Notes under the pieces: model-generated | Seen by the model: only the letters and a program-made list of their open reading frames with translations | Database searches by the model: none | What the model was told of the DNA's origin: nothing | Assembly (NCBI RefSeq): GCF_039941195.1 | Contig: NZ_JBDVFA010000085.1 | Location: 1 to 64,000 of the forward strand | Length of the DNA: 64,000 nt | Direction of reading: 5' to 3' | Origin: Aurantibacter_A sp039941195 | Lineage (GTDB): Bacteria > Bacteroidota > Bacteroidia > Flavobacteriales > Flavobacteriaceae | In this document: positions 53,765 to 61,788 of the stretch, one piece after another | Numbering within the stretch: position 1 is the first letter of the stretch | Layout: each line of letters opens with the position of its first letter | Position numbers and translations under genes: made by a program

Positions 53765-54985
53765 GTGTTTTTTCTAGAAACAGCCATTTTAATATCATTA
53801 GGCGCTTTTATGCTGACCTACTTAACTATACCAAAGATTATAAATGTAGTTGAGTTTAGAAGGCTTACTGATGACCCAAATGGCCGTAGTTCACACGCAA
53901 AAAGAACTCCAACATTAGGAGGCGTTTCTTTTTATTATACCTTAATTTTTGCACTTTTTTTTATTAAAGACCGCGATGTTTTTGATGAAGCTATGTATAT
54001 TATTCCCGGTCTTACTATTTTATTTATTGTTGGTCTTAAAGATGATTTGGTGGTAATATCACCTGGTGCAAAACTAGTTGCTCAAGTATTTGCCGTTGCT
54101 TTTATCTTAGTAAATCCAGGTTTTGTTATTGGTTCTTTAAATGGTTTTTTAAATATTAATGAAATACCTTATTACCTGTACTTATTTATAGCTGGGTTTA
54201 TGATGTTGACCATCATTAATTCATACAACTTAATAGATGGTATAGACGGTTTAGCTTCGGTTGTAGGAATGGTAATTATGGTTATCTATACTACAATTTT
54301 TTATTTAAGCGAGGAATATTTCTTTGCGTTATTAGCAATAACCATGAATGCAAGTTTAATGGCATTTTTAGGGTTTAACTTGTCTTCAGATAAAAAAATA
54401 TTTATGGGAGATACTGGGTCTTTAATGGTAGGCTTTGTAATAAGTATTCTTACTTTAAAATTTTTGGCTTTAAAACCTCAAGATTATACGGAGATTCCAT
54501 TTTTATTAGAAAATGCTCCCTTAATAGCTATAAGTATTTTAATAGTGCCACTTTTTGACACGGCCAGAGTATTTGCTATTCGTATTGCAAATAAAAGAGC
54601 GCCATTTTCACCAGATCGCAATCATACGCATCATGTGTTAATAGATTATTGGGGGTTAAGTCATAAACAAGCTAGTTTTATCATAGGATGTTTTAATTTG
54701 ATGTTCGTAATGCTATTTATTGTGCTAGGAAGCACTGCGAAAAACTTCGGATTAGCAATTATGTTGGTGTCCGTGGTGATTTTATTGGGTTACATCTTTT
54801 TTAAGTATAACTATAATTTTACTACTATGAAGCAGAAGATATTGCTTAGAAGAAGAGTAGATAAGATAAAAAACAAGACAAAAAGTGGTGATTCGGGTAA
54901 GAATGGTCAAGTGCGAGCTAAGAAAAGAGATAATGTAGATTCTTATGAGGATAAGGCGGAATCGGAAAATGAAAGAACTTATTAA
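53765..54985 (+). CDS. Undecaprenyl-phosphate sugar-1-phosphate transferase (WecA/TagO/MraY family)
   Basis: The 406-residue membrane protein starts at GTG. Ten to eleven hydrophobic segments carry the family motifs: HAKRTPTLGGVSF at about 38-50, GLKDDLVVISPGAKL (catalytic DD), NSYNLIDGIDGLA, GFNLSSDKKIFMGDTGSLMVGF and RNHTHHVLID. It starts glycan synthesis by moving GlcNAc-1-P (or a related sugar) from UDP to undecaprenyl phosphate. The charged C-terminal tail after about 360 is unusual in length but not in kind. It has its own promoter. Confidence 0.93.
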   Translation: MFFLETAILISLGAFMLTYLTIPKIINVVEFRRLTDDPNGRSSHAKRTPTLGGVSFYYTLIFALFFIKDRDVFDEAMYIIPGLTILFIVGLKDDLVVISPGAKLVAQVFAVAFILVNPGFVIGSLNGFLNINEIPYYLYLFIAGFMMLTIINSYNLIDGIDGLASVVGMVIMVIYTTIFYLSEEYFFALLAITMNASLMAFLGFNLSSDKKIFMGDTGSLMVGFVISILTLKFLALKPQDYTEIPFLLENAPLIAISILIVPLFDTARVFAIRIANKRAPFSPDRNHTHHVLIDYWGLSHKQASFIIGCFNLMFVMLFIVLGSTAKNFGLAIMLVSVVILLGYIFFKYNYNFTTMKQKILLRRRVDKIKNKTKSGDSGKNGQVRAKKRDNVDSYEDKAESENERTY

Positions 54986-55036
54986 GCTCGTTTGCTTACA
55001 TGTTGCCCAATATCTATGTTTTTAAACCATAATTTT

Positions 55037-55066
55037 TTGTAGGATTTTATTTCGAACATACATTTG
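55037..55066 (+). promoter_or_regulatory. Complete Bacteroidota promoter for the UDP-xylose synthase gene
   Basis: TTG at 55037-55039, 19 bases, TACATTTG at 55059-55066. Predicted leader of about 37-40 bases to the ATG at 55109. Confidence 0.65.
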
Positions 55067-55108
55067 CTACCCCAACATAATAAGAAACCATTATAGCTTA
55101 ATTACACT

Positions 55109-56095
55109 ATGAAAAAAGTTTTGATTACTGGCGCAGCCGGATTTTTAGGGTCTCATCTTTGCGACCGATTTATAGAAGAGGGATTCCATGTAATTGCAAT
55201 GGATAACCTTATTACCGGAGACTTAAAGAACATAGAGCATCTGTTTAAACTTGAAAATTTCGAGTATTACCATCATGATGTAACAAAATTTGTACATGTG
55301 CCCGGTGATTTAGATTATATATTGCATTTTGCATCACCAGCAAGTCCAATAGATTATTTAAAAATTCCTATTCAAACGTTGAAAGTAGGGGCTTTAGGCA
55401 CGCATAACCTATTAGGTTTGGCTAAAGAGAAAAATGCTAGAATATTAATAGCATCAACTTCTGAAATCTATGGTGATCCATTAGTACACCCACAAACCGA
55501 AGAGTATTATGGTAATGTAAACACCATTGGACCAAGGGGAGTTTATGATGAAGCTAAACGTTTCCAAGAATCAATTACAATGGCATATCATCGTTTTCAT
55601 GGTGTGGAAACACGTATCGTACGTATTTTTAATACATACGGTCCGAGAATGCGCTTAAATGATGGTCGTGTAATTCCAGCATTTATGGGCCAAGCCTTAC
55701 GGGGTGAAGATTTAACTGTATTTGGAGACGGTTCACAAACACGTTCTTTTTGCTACGTAGACGATGAGGTTGAAGGTATTTATAGATTATTACTAAGTGA
55801 TTATAGTAATCCAGTTAATATTGGTAATCCTCATGAAATTACAATCAAAGATTTTGCAGAAGAAATTATCAAATTAACAGGTACTGATCAAAAAGTAATT
55901 TATAAAGATTTACCACAAGATGATCCTATGCAACGCCAACCTGATATTTCTAAAGCCAAAAGAATTTTAGACTGGGAACCAAAAGTTGGTAGAGCTGAAG
56001 GAATGAAGAAAACTTTCGATTATTTTAAATCTTTATCAAAAGAAGATTTAGAGAAAACGGAACACCGAGATTTTAAGGATAGAAATAAGAATTAA
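55109..56095 (+). CDS. UDP-glucuronate decarboxylase (UDP-xylose synthase)
   Basis: Converts UDP-glucuronate to UDP-xylose. The 328-residue extended SDR has ITGAAGFLGSHLCDR at 6-20, the UXS-specific HFASPASPIDYL, STSEIYGDP, GPRGVYDEAKRFQE (YxxxK) and RIVRIFNTYGPRM. Length and motifs fit UXS rather than a plain epimerase. No UDP-glucose dehydrogenase is in the window, so UDP-glucuronate must come from elsewhere. It closes the polysaccharide region and is followed by a terminator. Confidence 0.92.
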   Translation: MKKVLITGAAGFLGSHLCDRFIEEGFHVIAMDNLITGDLKNIEHLFKLENFEYYHHDVTKFVHVPGDLDYILHFASPASPIDYLKIPIQTLKVGALGTHNLLGLAKEKNARILIASTSEIYGDPLVHPQTEEYYGNVNTIGPRGVYDEAKRFQESITMAYHRFHGVETRIVRIFNTYGPRMRLNDGRVIPAFMGQALRGEDLTVFGDGSQTRSFCYVDDEVEGIYRLLLSDYSNPVNIGNPHEITIKDFAEEIIKLTGTDQKVIYKDLPQDDPMQRQPDISKAKRILDWEPKVGRAEGMKKTFDYFKSLSKEDLEKTEHRDFKDRNKN

Positions 56096-56117
56096 GAGAA
56101 TAAAAACTAAAAAATTT

Positions 56118-56155
56118 AAGAGGTTTTGGATAAAGAATTCCAAAACCTCTTTTTT
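56118..56155 (+). terminator. Rho-independent terminator after the UDP-xylose synthase gene
   Basis: A 13-bp stem (AAGAGGTTTTGGA / TCCAAAACCTCTT) with an 8-base loop and a run of six Ts. Confidence 0.9.
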
Positions 56156-56215
56156 ATGGTGTTTACTATTATCCTGTGACGATTTTATTAAAAATGGCCG
56201 TTTAACAGGGGCTAA

Positions 56216-56235
56216 ATAAATCGTATACGATTTAT
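56216..56235. repeat. Perfect 20-bp palindrome
   Basis: ATAAATCGTATACGATTTAT is identical to its reverse complement with no spacer. It lies about 195 bases upstream of the purD -7 element, past the preceding terminator. It could be an operator for a dimeric regulator or a recombination site; its function is unknown. Confidence 0.7.
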
Positions 56236-56429
56236 ATAAAACCCAGTAAAACGTCGAATTAACAGGTGTTATTGATGGTTTTAGCTTTTGTTTTACCATT
56301 AGAAACGTCCCAAAGAGCGTTTATGTAAATTAGAGAGCATATAATGTAAAATTGGGTGTTTCTTACTTTTATTTTTAGAGGATTAAAAAAATATAAGAGT
56401 AGCTTCTACGCAGTTGTTTGGAATAGGAT

Positions 56430-56437
56430 TATTTTTG
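56430..56437 (+). promoter_or_regulatory. Bacteroidota -7 promoter element for purD
   Basis: TATTTTTG lies 16 bases before the ATG at 56454, predicting a very short leader (about 10-13 bases). TTGs nearby are too close to serve as a standard -33. Confidence 0.5.
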
Positions 56438-56453
56438 GGCAAATTTTCTACAA

Positions 56454-57725
56454 ATGAATATTCTTATTTTAGGTTCAGGTGGTCGCGAGCATGCTCTTGC
56501 TTGGAAACTCAATCAAAGTCCAAAATGTAAAAATCTTTATGTCGCTCCAGGTAATGCTGGTACGGCGGCAATAGCCAAAAATATCCCGATTGGTGTAAAT
56601 GATTTTCAAAAGATTGAAGAAGCGGTTTTAGAAAATGATATTGATTTGGTCGTGGTTGGGCCTGAAGATCCTTTGGTTAACGGAGTTCATGACTATTTTC
56701 TAAGCAATTCTAATTTGAAAAATATTCCGGTAATAGGTCCTCAAAAGGCTGCTGCAGAACTAGAGGGAAGTAAGGAATTTGCAAAAGAATTTATGATAAA
56801 GCATAGTATTCCAACGGCAGCATACGAAAGTTTTACAGTGGACACACTTGAGAACGGATATAAGTTCTTAGAAAGTATTGCAGCACCTTATGTGCTAAAA
56901 GCTGATGGTTTGGCTGCAGGTAAAGGTGTTTTAATTTTAAATGATTTAGAAGAAGCAAAACAGGAATTACATGCGATGTTAGCAAATTCAAAATTTGGAA
57001 ATGCTAGTAAAACCGTTGTAATAGAAGAGTTTTTAGATGGAATAGAGTTAAGTGTTTTTGTTTTAACGGATGGAGAGGGATACAAAGTGTTGCCAACAGC
57101 AAAAGATTATAAAAGAATAGGTGAAGGCGATACAGGCTTAAATACAGGGGGTATGGGGGCTATTTCTCCCGTTCCTTTCTCTACCCCAGAATTTATGGAT
57201 AAAATCCACGAGAGGGTCGTTAAACCGACCGTAGAGGGTCTTAAAACGGATCAGTTGCCATACAAAGGTTTTATTTTTATAGGATTGATAAAAGTTGGGG
57301 ATGATCCTTTTGTAATAGAATATAACGTTCGTTTGGGCGATCCTGAGACTGAAGTTGTAATACCAAGAATAGAAAATGATTTGGTAGAAGTGTTTCAAGC
57401 TGTGGCTCACCAAAAGTTGGATGAAATCAATTTAAAAATTGATCCTAGAACAGCTACTACGGTAATGGCTGTTTCTGGTGGATATCCCGGTACATATGAA
57501 AAGGGAATGGAAATTACAGGTTTTGAAAACATAGCGGATTCTATTGTTTTTCATGCTGGTACAAAGCTTGAAAACGATAAAGTACTGACCAATGGTGGTC
57601 GCGTATTAGCGGTTACATCTTATGGAGATGATTTTAAAAAGGCGCTAAAAAAATCCTATCAAAATATAGAAAAACTACATTTTGATAGGATTAACTATCG
57701 TAAAGATATTGGCTTCGATTTATAA
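56454..57725 (+). CDS. purD: Phosphoribosylamine-glycine ligase
   Basis: Second step of purine synthesis (GAR synthetase, ATP-grasp). The 423-residue protein has the usual length. It starts MNILILGSGGREHALAWKL, with VVGPEDPLVNG, YVLKADGLAAGKGVL, NTGGMGAISPVP and YNVRLGDPETEVV. Its stop overlaps the convergent DUF6341-like gene, so the two 3' ends share bases and no terminator separates them. Confidence 0.97.
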   Translation: MNILILGSGGREHALAWKLNQSPKCKNLYVAPGNAGTAAIAKNIPIGVNDFQKIEEAVLENDIDLVVVGPEDPLVNGVHDYFLSNSNLKNIPVIGPQKAAAELEGSKEFAKEFMIKHSIPTAAYESFTVDTLENGYKFLESIAAPYVLKADGLAAGKGVLILNDLEEAKQELHAMLANSKFGNASKTVVIEEFLDGIELSVFVLTDGEGYKVLPTAKDYKRIGEGDTGLNTGGMGAISPVPFSTPEFMDKIHERVVKPTVEGLKTDQLPYKGFIFIGLIKVGDDPFVIEYNVRLGDPETEVVIPRIENDLVEVFQAVAHQKLDEINLKIDPRTATTVMAVSGGYPGTYEKGMEITGFENIADSIVFHAGTKLENDKVLTNGGRVLAVTSYGDDFKKALKKSYQNIEKLHFDRINYRKDIGFDL

Positions 57726-57944
57726 GTAAGAATGAGAGCTAATACTCTTATCTTCTTCGTCGTTTGCTGCATATTCTTTTAATTGAAGCATCCAGTAAAC
57801 AAACGCAACCATACCTACAACAGCCAAAATCCAGTTAATTGTATTTGCTGCCCACCAATTATCCATAAATCTGAAAAAATCAAAAGGAGCAAACAGAACA
57901 TTTACGAATAAATCATTAATACCTTCGAAAAAAGAACGCCACAT
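57720..57944 (-). CDS. Small membrane protein (DUF6341-like)
   Basis: The 74-residue protein has one clear membrane helix at about 35-54 (NTINWILAVVGMVAFVYWML), a Trp/Phe-rich N-terminus (WRSFFEGINDLF) and an acidic, Ser-rich tail. I recall a Bacteroidota family of this kind beside purD (DUF6341); the name is from memory and function is unknown. It is divergent from the next gene with overlapping promoters. Confidence 0.72.
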   Translation of the reverse strand: MWRSFFEGINDLFVNVLFAPFDFFRFMDNWWAANTINWILAVVGMVAFVYWMLQLKEYAANDEEDKSISSHSYL

Positions 57945-57991
57945 ATATTTTTTATTTGAAATTGAGCTTTTTTAGAAGCCCAGTCTATTGC

Positions 57992-57999
57992 TATATTTG
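57992..57999 (+). promoter_or_regulatory. Bacteroidota -7 element for the DUF6427-like gene
   Basis: TATATTTG lies 24 bases before the ATG at 58024. It is only 4 bases from the oppositely oriented element at 58004-58011. Confidence 0.5.
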
Positions 58000-58003
58000 A
58001 ACA

Positions 58004-58011
58004 CAAAAGTA
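58004..58011 (-). promoter_or_regulatory. Bacteroidota -7 element for the DUF6341-like gene
   Basis: The minus strand reads TACTTTTG, predicting a leader of about 55 bases to the ATG at 57944. The face-to-face position with the plus-strand element means the two promoters overlap. Confidence 0.45.
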
Positions 58012-58023
58012 TAAAATCCTCAG

Positions 58024-58965
58024 ATGATTCAAAGCATTTTTGGGAAAACTAAGCCAATAAACTTCATTATTGTTTTAACGTTTCTCTTCTGTTTTTATTG
58101 GTTAGTGTTATTCTACATGTTTGGTGAGGCCTATGAAATAGGACAAATCGCAGTTCGTTTGGCGGTTTTAGTGGTGCTTATGGTCAGTTTTATTTTAGTG
58201 AATTTTATAGTGAAAAGAAATAAAATGACCGGCTTAAACTCCTTTGCTATATTGTTTTATGTGTTGTTAATGGTAGTCTTTCCAGAAACTTTGGTAGATT
58301 ATTATGCCATCGGAAGTAGTTTTTGTGTTCTTTTAGCATTAAGAAGGTTAATTAGTATTCGGTCATTAAAAAATATTAAGCTAAAAATTTTCGATGCAAC
58401 TTTTTGGATTATGATTGCTAGTTTGTGTTATGATTGGGCGGTTTTGTATTTAATTCTAGTTTTAATTGCGATTTATATTTATGAGCCTAAGAATATTAAA
58501 AACTGGTTAGTGCCTTTCGCTAGTATTTTTACATATTTTATGATAGTCTACGCCATTACAATTTTAAATGGAAACAAGGAATTTCTATGGGAATATTATA
58601 ATTTTGAGTTAGATTTTCAGTCTTCACGCTTTATGGATTGGGTGAAGAGTGCAAAACGAGTTATTTATATACTGTTAATTTGTATTACAGGGTTACTATC
58701 ATTTTTAAAACTATCCAACGTGGGTGTTGGAAAAATAGTTACCTTAAGATTGGTGGCACTGGCATTTGTAATTGGGCTTGTAATTGAAGTGTTGTTATCA
58801 GGTTCTGAAAAACACCCCTTAATGCTTACGTTTTTTCCAGCTGTAGTTTTTCTAACGAATTATGTTGAATCTATTACTAAAGAAAACATTAAGGAAATAG
58901 TTTTAATGGCTTCTATTTTATTACCATTTATGGTATTTATAACGGATTTATTTATTCTTAAATAA
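58024..58965 (+). CDS. Polytopic membrane protein (DUF6427-like)
   Basis: The 313-residue protein has about eight to ten hydrophobic segments and few charged residues, with short loops (RRLISIRSLKNIKL, EYYNFELDFQSSRFMDW). I associate it with a Bacteroidota family of unknown function (DUF6427), from memory. No transport or enzyme motif is visible. It is followed by the DUF4254-GT9 pair, so a link to envelope glycan is possible. Confidence 0.7.
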   Translation: MIQSIFGKTKPINFIIVLTFLFCFYWLVLFYMFGEAYEIGQIAVRLAVLVVLMVSFILVNFIVKRNKMTGLNSFAILFYVLLMVVFPETLVDYYAIGSSFCVLLALRRLISIRSLKNIKLKIFDATFWIMIASLCYDWAVLYLILVLIAIYIYEPKNIKNWLVPFASIFTYFMIVYAITILNGNKEFLWEYYNFELDFQSSRFMDWVKSAKRVIYILLICITGLLSFLKLSNVGVGKIVTLRLVALAFVIGLVIEVLLSGSEKHPLMLTFFPAVVFLTNYVESITKENIKEIVLMASILLPFMVFITDLFILK

Positions 58966-58968
58966 GGG

Positions 58969-58976
58969 TATATTTG
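58969..58976 (+). promoter_or_regulatory. Bacteroidota -7 element for the DUF4254 gene
   Basis: TATATTTG lies 16 bases before the ATG at 58993, again predicting a leader of only 10-13 bases. No -33 TTG is seen. Confidence 0.45.
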
Positions 58977-58992
58977 TCAAAAGATTTCAATT

Positions 58993-59595
58993 ATGTTTAG
59001 CGAACACGCATTTTCAATTTTCGAAGAGAGTATATCAAAATATCATGAGATTGATGATGTAAGTCAAGATTTTGAAAATCCTTATAAAGATACGGGTATA
59101 GATCATTTGCTTTATCGCAAAAATTGGATTGACACGGTACAATGGCATTATGAAGATATTATCCGTGATCCTAATATCGACCCTGTGGCAGCTTTAGCTT
59201 TAAAACGAAAAATTGACGCTAGCAATCAGGATCGTACGGATTTGGTGGAGTATGTTGATAGTTATTTTTTAAAAAAATACCAATCAGTAGAAATCAAAGA
59301 AGGAGCAACTATTAATACTGAAAGTCCGGCCTGGGCTATAGATCGCTTGTCCATTCTTGCATTAAAAATTTACCATATGCGAGAAGAAGCTGAACGACCA
59401 GACGCTGATGAAGCACACAAGGATTTGTGTAGCCAAAAATTGAGTGTACTATTGGAACAAAAGAAAGATCTCTCAACAGCCATAGATCAACTTATATCTG
59501 ATATAGAATCGGGTGATAAATATATGAAAGTCTATAAGCAGATGAAAATGTATAATGATGAAGAACTAAACCCAGTACTTCGTGGTACAAAGTGA
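58993..59595 (+). CDS. DUF4254-domain protein
   Basis: The 200-residue, mostly helical soluble protein carries HYEDIIRDPNIDPVAALALKRKIDASNQDRTDLVE, typical of DUF4254. The family's function is unknown, but it is regularly coupled to heptosyltransferase-like genes. Here its TGA overlaps the GTG start of the GT9 gene, so translation is likely coupled and a joint role in LPS or glycan assembly is plausible. Confidence 0.82.
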   Translation: MFSEHAFSIFEESISKYHEIDDVSQDFENPYKDTGIDHLLYRKNWIDTVQWHYEDIIRDPNIDPVAALALKRKIDASNQDRTDLVEYVDSYFLKKYQSVEIKEGATINTESPAWAIDRLSILALKIYHMREEAERPDADEAHKDLCSQKLSVLLEQKKDLSTAIDQLISDIESGDKYMKVYKQMKMYNDEELNPVLRGTK

Positions 59596-60641
59596 AAAAT
59601 AATTCCTCACATATTTTAGTTATACGGCTTTCTGCTATGGGTGACGTTGCAATGACGGTACCAGTGCTTGCTGCTTTTTTCGAGAAATATCCAAATGTTA
59701 AGATTACAGTATTAACCCGTAAGTTTCTTGCACCAGTTTTTGAGCCATTTCCTAATGTTAGTGTTTTTGAAGCCGAGGTTAAAGGAAGGCATCAGGGTTT
59801 TTTAGGCTTATGGCGTTTATTCCGAGAACTAAAAAGTTTAAATATTGATGTAGTAGCCGATTTACACAATGTATTGCGAAGCAACATTTTAAAAAGCTTT
59901 TTTGCTTTCACAAGTATTCCTTTTGAGCAAATAGATAAGGGGCGATTGGAAAAAAAAGTGCTAACAGCTTTAAAGGGTGGGGAACTTAAAAATTCATTAA
60001 AATCAACACATCAGCGCTATGTTGATGTGTTCAGCAATTTGGGATTTTCTTTTGATTTGTCTCATGCAAAACCAATCGATGTTTTGATTACTTCGAATAA
60101 AGTTAAAGAACTAGTAAGTGGTGTTAGTAAAAAGAAAATTGGAATTGCACCTTTTGCAGCCTATAAAAGTAAAATGTATCCATTGGAATTTATGGAAGAT
60201 GTAATTTGCGAGCTTAATAAAAGCAAAGCTTACCAGATTTTTTTCTTTGGAGGTGGAGCTACGGAAATTAAAGTGCTTCAAAATTTTGATACAACATATA
60301 AAAATGCGGTTAATTGTGCTGGTTTACTCACTTTTCAGGAAGAACTTCAGCTAATTTCAAAACTAGATATAATGGTTGCCATGGATAGTGGAAATGCTCA
60401 TTTAGCTGCCAATTATGGGGTTCCAATACTTACTTTATGGGGTGTTACCCACCCCTATGCTGGTTTTTCTCCTTTTAATTTTGGTAAAAATGAAATGCTA
60501 ATGGCCGATCGGTCTGTTTACCCATTAATTCCGACTTCAATTTATGGTAATAAGTTTCCTGAGGGTTATGAAAACGCAATGACAACTATATCACCTGCTG
60601 AGATTCTTCGAAATATCGAAAAAATATTACTGTCGAATTAG
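59592..60641 (+). CDS. GT9-family (heptosyltransferase-like) glycosyltransferase
   Basis: The 349-residue GT-B protein starts at GTG within the stop of the previous gene. Motifs: ILVIRLSAMGDVAMTVPVLAAF at the N-terminus, VVADLHNVLRSNI, KIGIAPFAAYKSKMYPLEFM, and MVAMDSGNAHLAANYGVPILTLWGVTHP near the C-terminus (the D-SG-H-A pattern of GT9). The usual role is LPS core heptose addition; the donor cannot be fixed from sequence. It converges on tetR with 8 bases between stops. Confidence 0.92.
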   Translation: MKNNSSHILVIRLSAMGDVAMTVPVLAAFFEKYPNVKITVLTRKFLAPVFEPFPNVSVFEAEVKGRHQGFLGLWRLFRELKSLNIDVVADLHNVLRSNILKSFFAFTSIPFEQIDKGRLEKKVLTALKGGELKNSLKSTHQRYVDVFSNLGFSFDLSHAKPIDVLITSNKVKELVSGVSKKKIGIAPFAAYKSKMYPLEFMEDVICELNKSKAYQIFFFGGGATEIKVLQNFDTTYKNAVNCAGLLTFQEELQLISKLDIMVAMDSGNAHLAANYGVPILTLWGVTHPYAGFSPFNFGKNEMLMADRSVYPLIPTSIYGNKFPEGYENAMTTISPAEILRNIEKILLSN

Positions 60642-60649
60642 AATATAAT

Positions 60650-61270
60650 TTATAGCGCTGGTTGTTTATTTTCTATTGATTTTAAAAACATTCTCAATTG
60701 TGACATAAATCTGTATTTACGAGCACTTGGCGCGGTTTCTACCATTAACGTACGAACACCCATAAAAGAACTCATTATAAATAGAGCTACACCTTCAGCA
60801 TCTGCGTGACGATCAATATGACCTTCGAATTTACCACGTTGAATTACAGAAACGAGATTTACTTCCCAAATTCTTATAATGTCATTTAGGTGTTTCATTA
60901 TTTTAGGATTTCTACCATTAAACTCAGAGATGAAGTTGCCAAGTACAAAGCCAAAATCCATTTCGTTATGCACGGCAGTTTCCAAGGCATTATCATAACA
61001 CTGCATAATTAGATCGGAGGTATTTTCATGACCCTCTACAGGTTCAATCAACATGCTGTATACTTTTCTAACTAATAGGTTTTCTATAATTTGAATAAAG
61101 AAGTCTTCCTTTGATTCATAATGGTAATAAAAAGCACCTTTAGATAATTCTAATTTCTTTAATATATCGTCTATACTAGTATTGTAGTATCCATTTTTAT
61201 AAAAAAGTTCAAGTCCTGTTACTTGCATTCTTTGCATGGTTGCCATGCGTTTTAAATTTTTCTGCATCAT
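60650..61270 (-). CDS. TetR/AcrR-family transcriptional regulator
   Basis: The 206-residue protein has an N-terminal TetR helix-turn-helix at about 12-58 (GLELFYKNGYYNTSIDDILKKLELSKGAFYYHYESKEDFF) and a ligand-binding C-terminal helical domain. The first Met (61270) is followed at once by a second. Two inverted repeats of the ACCGAC-N2-GTCGGT type lie upstream at 61288-61301 and 61415-61428, so it probably represses itself. No other target gene with the motif was seen in the window. Confidence 0.92.
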   Translation of the reverse strand: MMQKNLKRMATMQRMQVTGLELFYKNGYYNTSIDDILKKLELSKGAFYYHYESKEDFFIQIIENLLVRKVYSMLIEPVEGHENTSDLIMQCYDNALETAVHNEMDFGFVLGNFISEFNGRNPKIMKHLNDIIRIWEVNLVSVIQRGKFEGHIDRHADAEGVALFIMSSFMGVRTLMVETAPSARKYRFMSQLRMFLKSIENKQPAL

Positions 61271-61287
61271 TTAATATTTAAGGTTAA

Positions 61288-61301
61288 ACCGACCGATGAG
61301 T
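61288..61301. promoter_or_regulatory. TetR operator-like imperfect inverted repeat, proximal copy
   Basis: ACCGACCGATGAGT keeps the left half ACCGAC and part of the right half of ACCGAC-N2-GTCGGT. It lies 17 bases upstream of the tetR start. Confidence 0.5.
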
Positions 61302-61414
61302 CATATATAAAACCTTTAAATTGTTGCTGTTTTGTTGCTAGATAGATGTGCGGTTAAAATAGTCGTTGAAAGGTAAGAAATTGGAATAATAGTGGTAGAC
61401 TCGAAATGTTACAA

Positions 61415-61428
61415 ACCGACGAGTCGGT
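61415..61428. promoter_or_regulatory. TetR operator-like perfect inverted repeat, distal copy
   Basis: ACCGACGAGTCGGT is a perfect 6-bp inverted repeat with a 2-base centre. It covers the expected transcription start of the minus-strand -7 element at 61429-61436, as expected for a repressor site. Confidence 0.7.
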
Positions 61429-61436
61429 CAAAGTTA
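61429..61436 (-). promoter_or_regulatory. Bacteroidota -7 element for tetR, adjoining the operator
   Basis: The minus strand reads TAACTTTG, directly beside the operator-like repeat. The transcript would carry a leader of about 150 bases to tetR. No -33 TTG at standard spacing. Confidence 0.5.
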
Positions 61437-61788
61437 TCGTTCAAATGCAAAACGCCTTATTAATGCTATCTCATTGTATTAAATTCTCGGAAGTTATCGC
61501 ATTCAAAAAGCTCAATAAGTTTGTTTTAAGGGTGCCAAAATTAGTATTTGCGCTCTAGCAAGTGATAGTTAATATGCTGTATTGGATTTTAGGTCACCTT
61601 TATAGGTTGGTGAAAATAGAAATTATAATAATTGAGAAATGTAACGGTAGAATAGTTGATGAACAAATTTGTACTATTAAATCGCCTCAGTAGCTTTCTT
61701 TACTTAATGACGTTACTATTAAATAAAATTAAATCGATTGGACAGTACACGACAGATATTTAATAGTATCCGAGTAAATATAGAAGTA

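Larger units (their letters stand above)
56096..56453. other. 358-base intergenic region with terminator, long palindrome and purD promoter element
   Basis: Contents in order: terminator (56118-56155), perfect 20-bp palindrome (56216-56235), AT-rich sequence without a gene, and the -7 element of purD (56430-56437). Confidence 0.7.
61271..61788. other. 518-base non-coding region upstream of tetR
   Basis: The left 170 bases hold two operator-like repeats and a minus-strand -7 element. From about 61440 to 61788 I see no gene, terminator or clear repeat. Confidence 0.6.

Noticed and set aside
56048..56299. Minus-strand open frame of 83 residues after the UDP-xylose synthase gene
   Set aside because: It runs through a strong terminator hairpin and the 20-bp palindrome and overlaps the end of the upstream gene.
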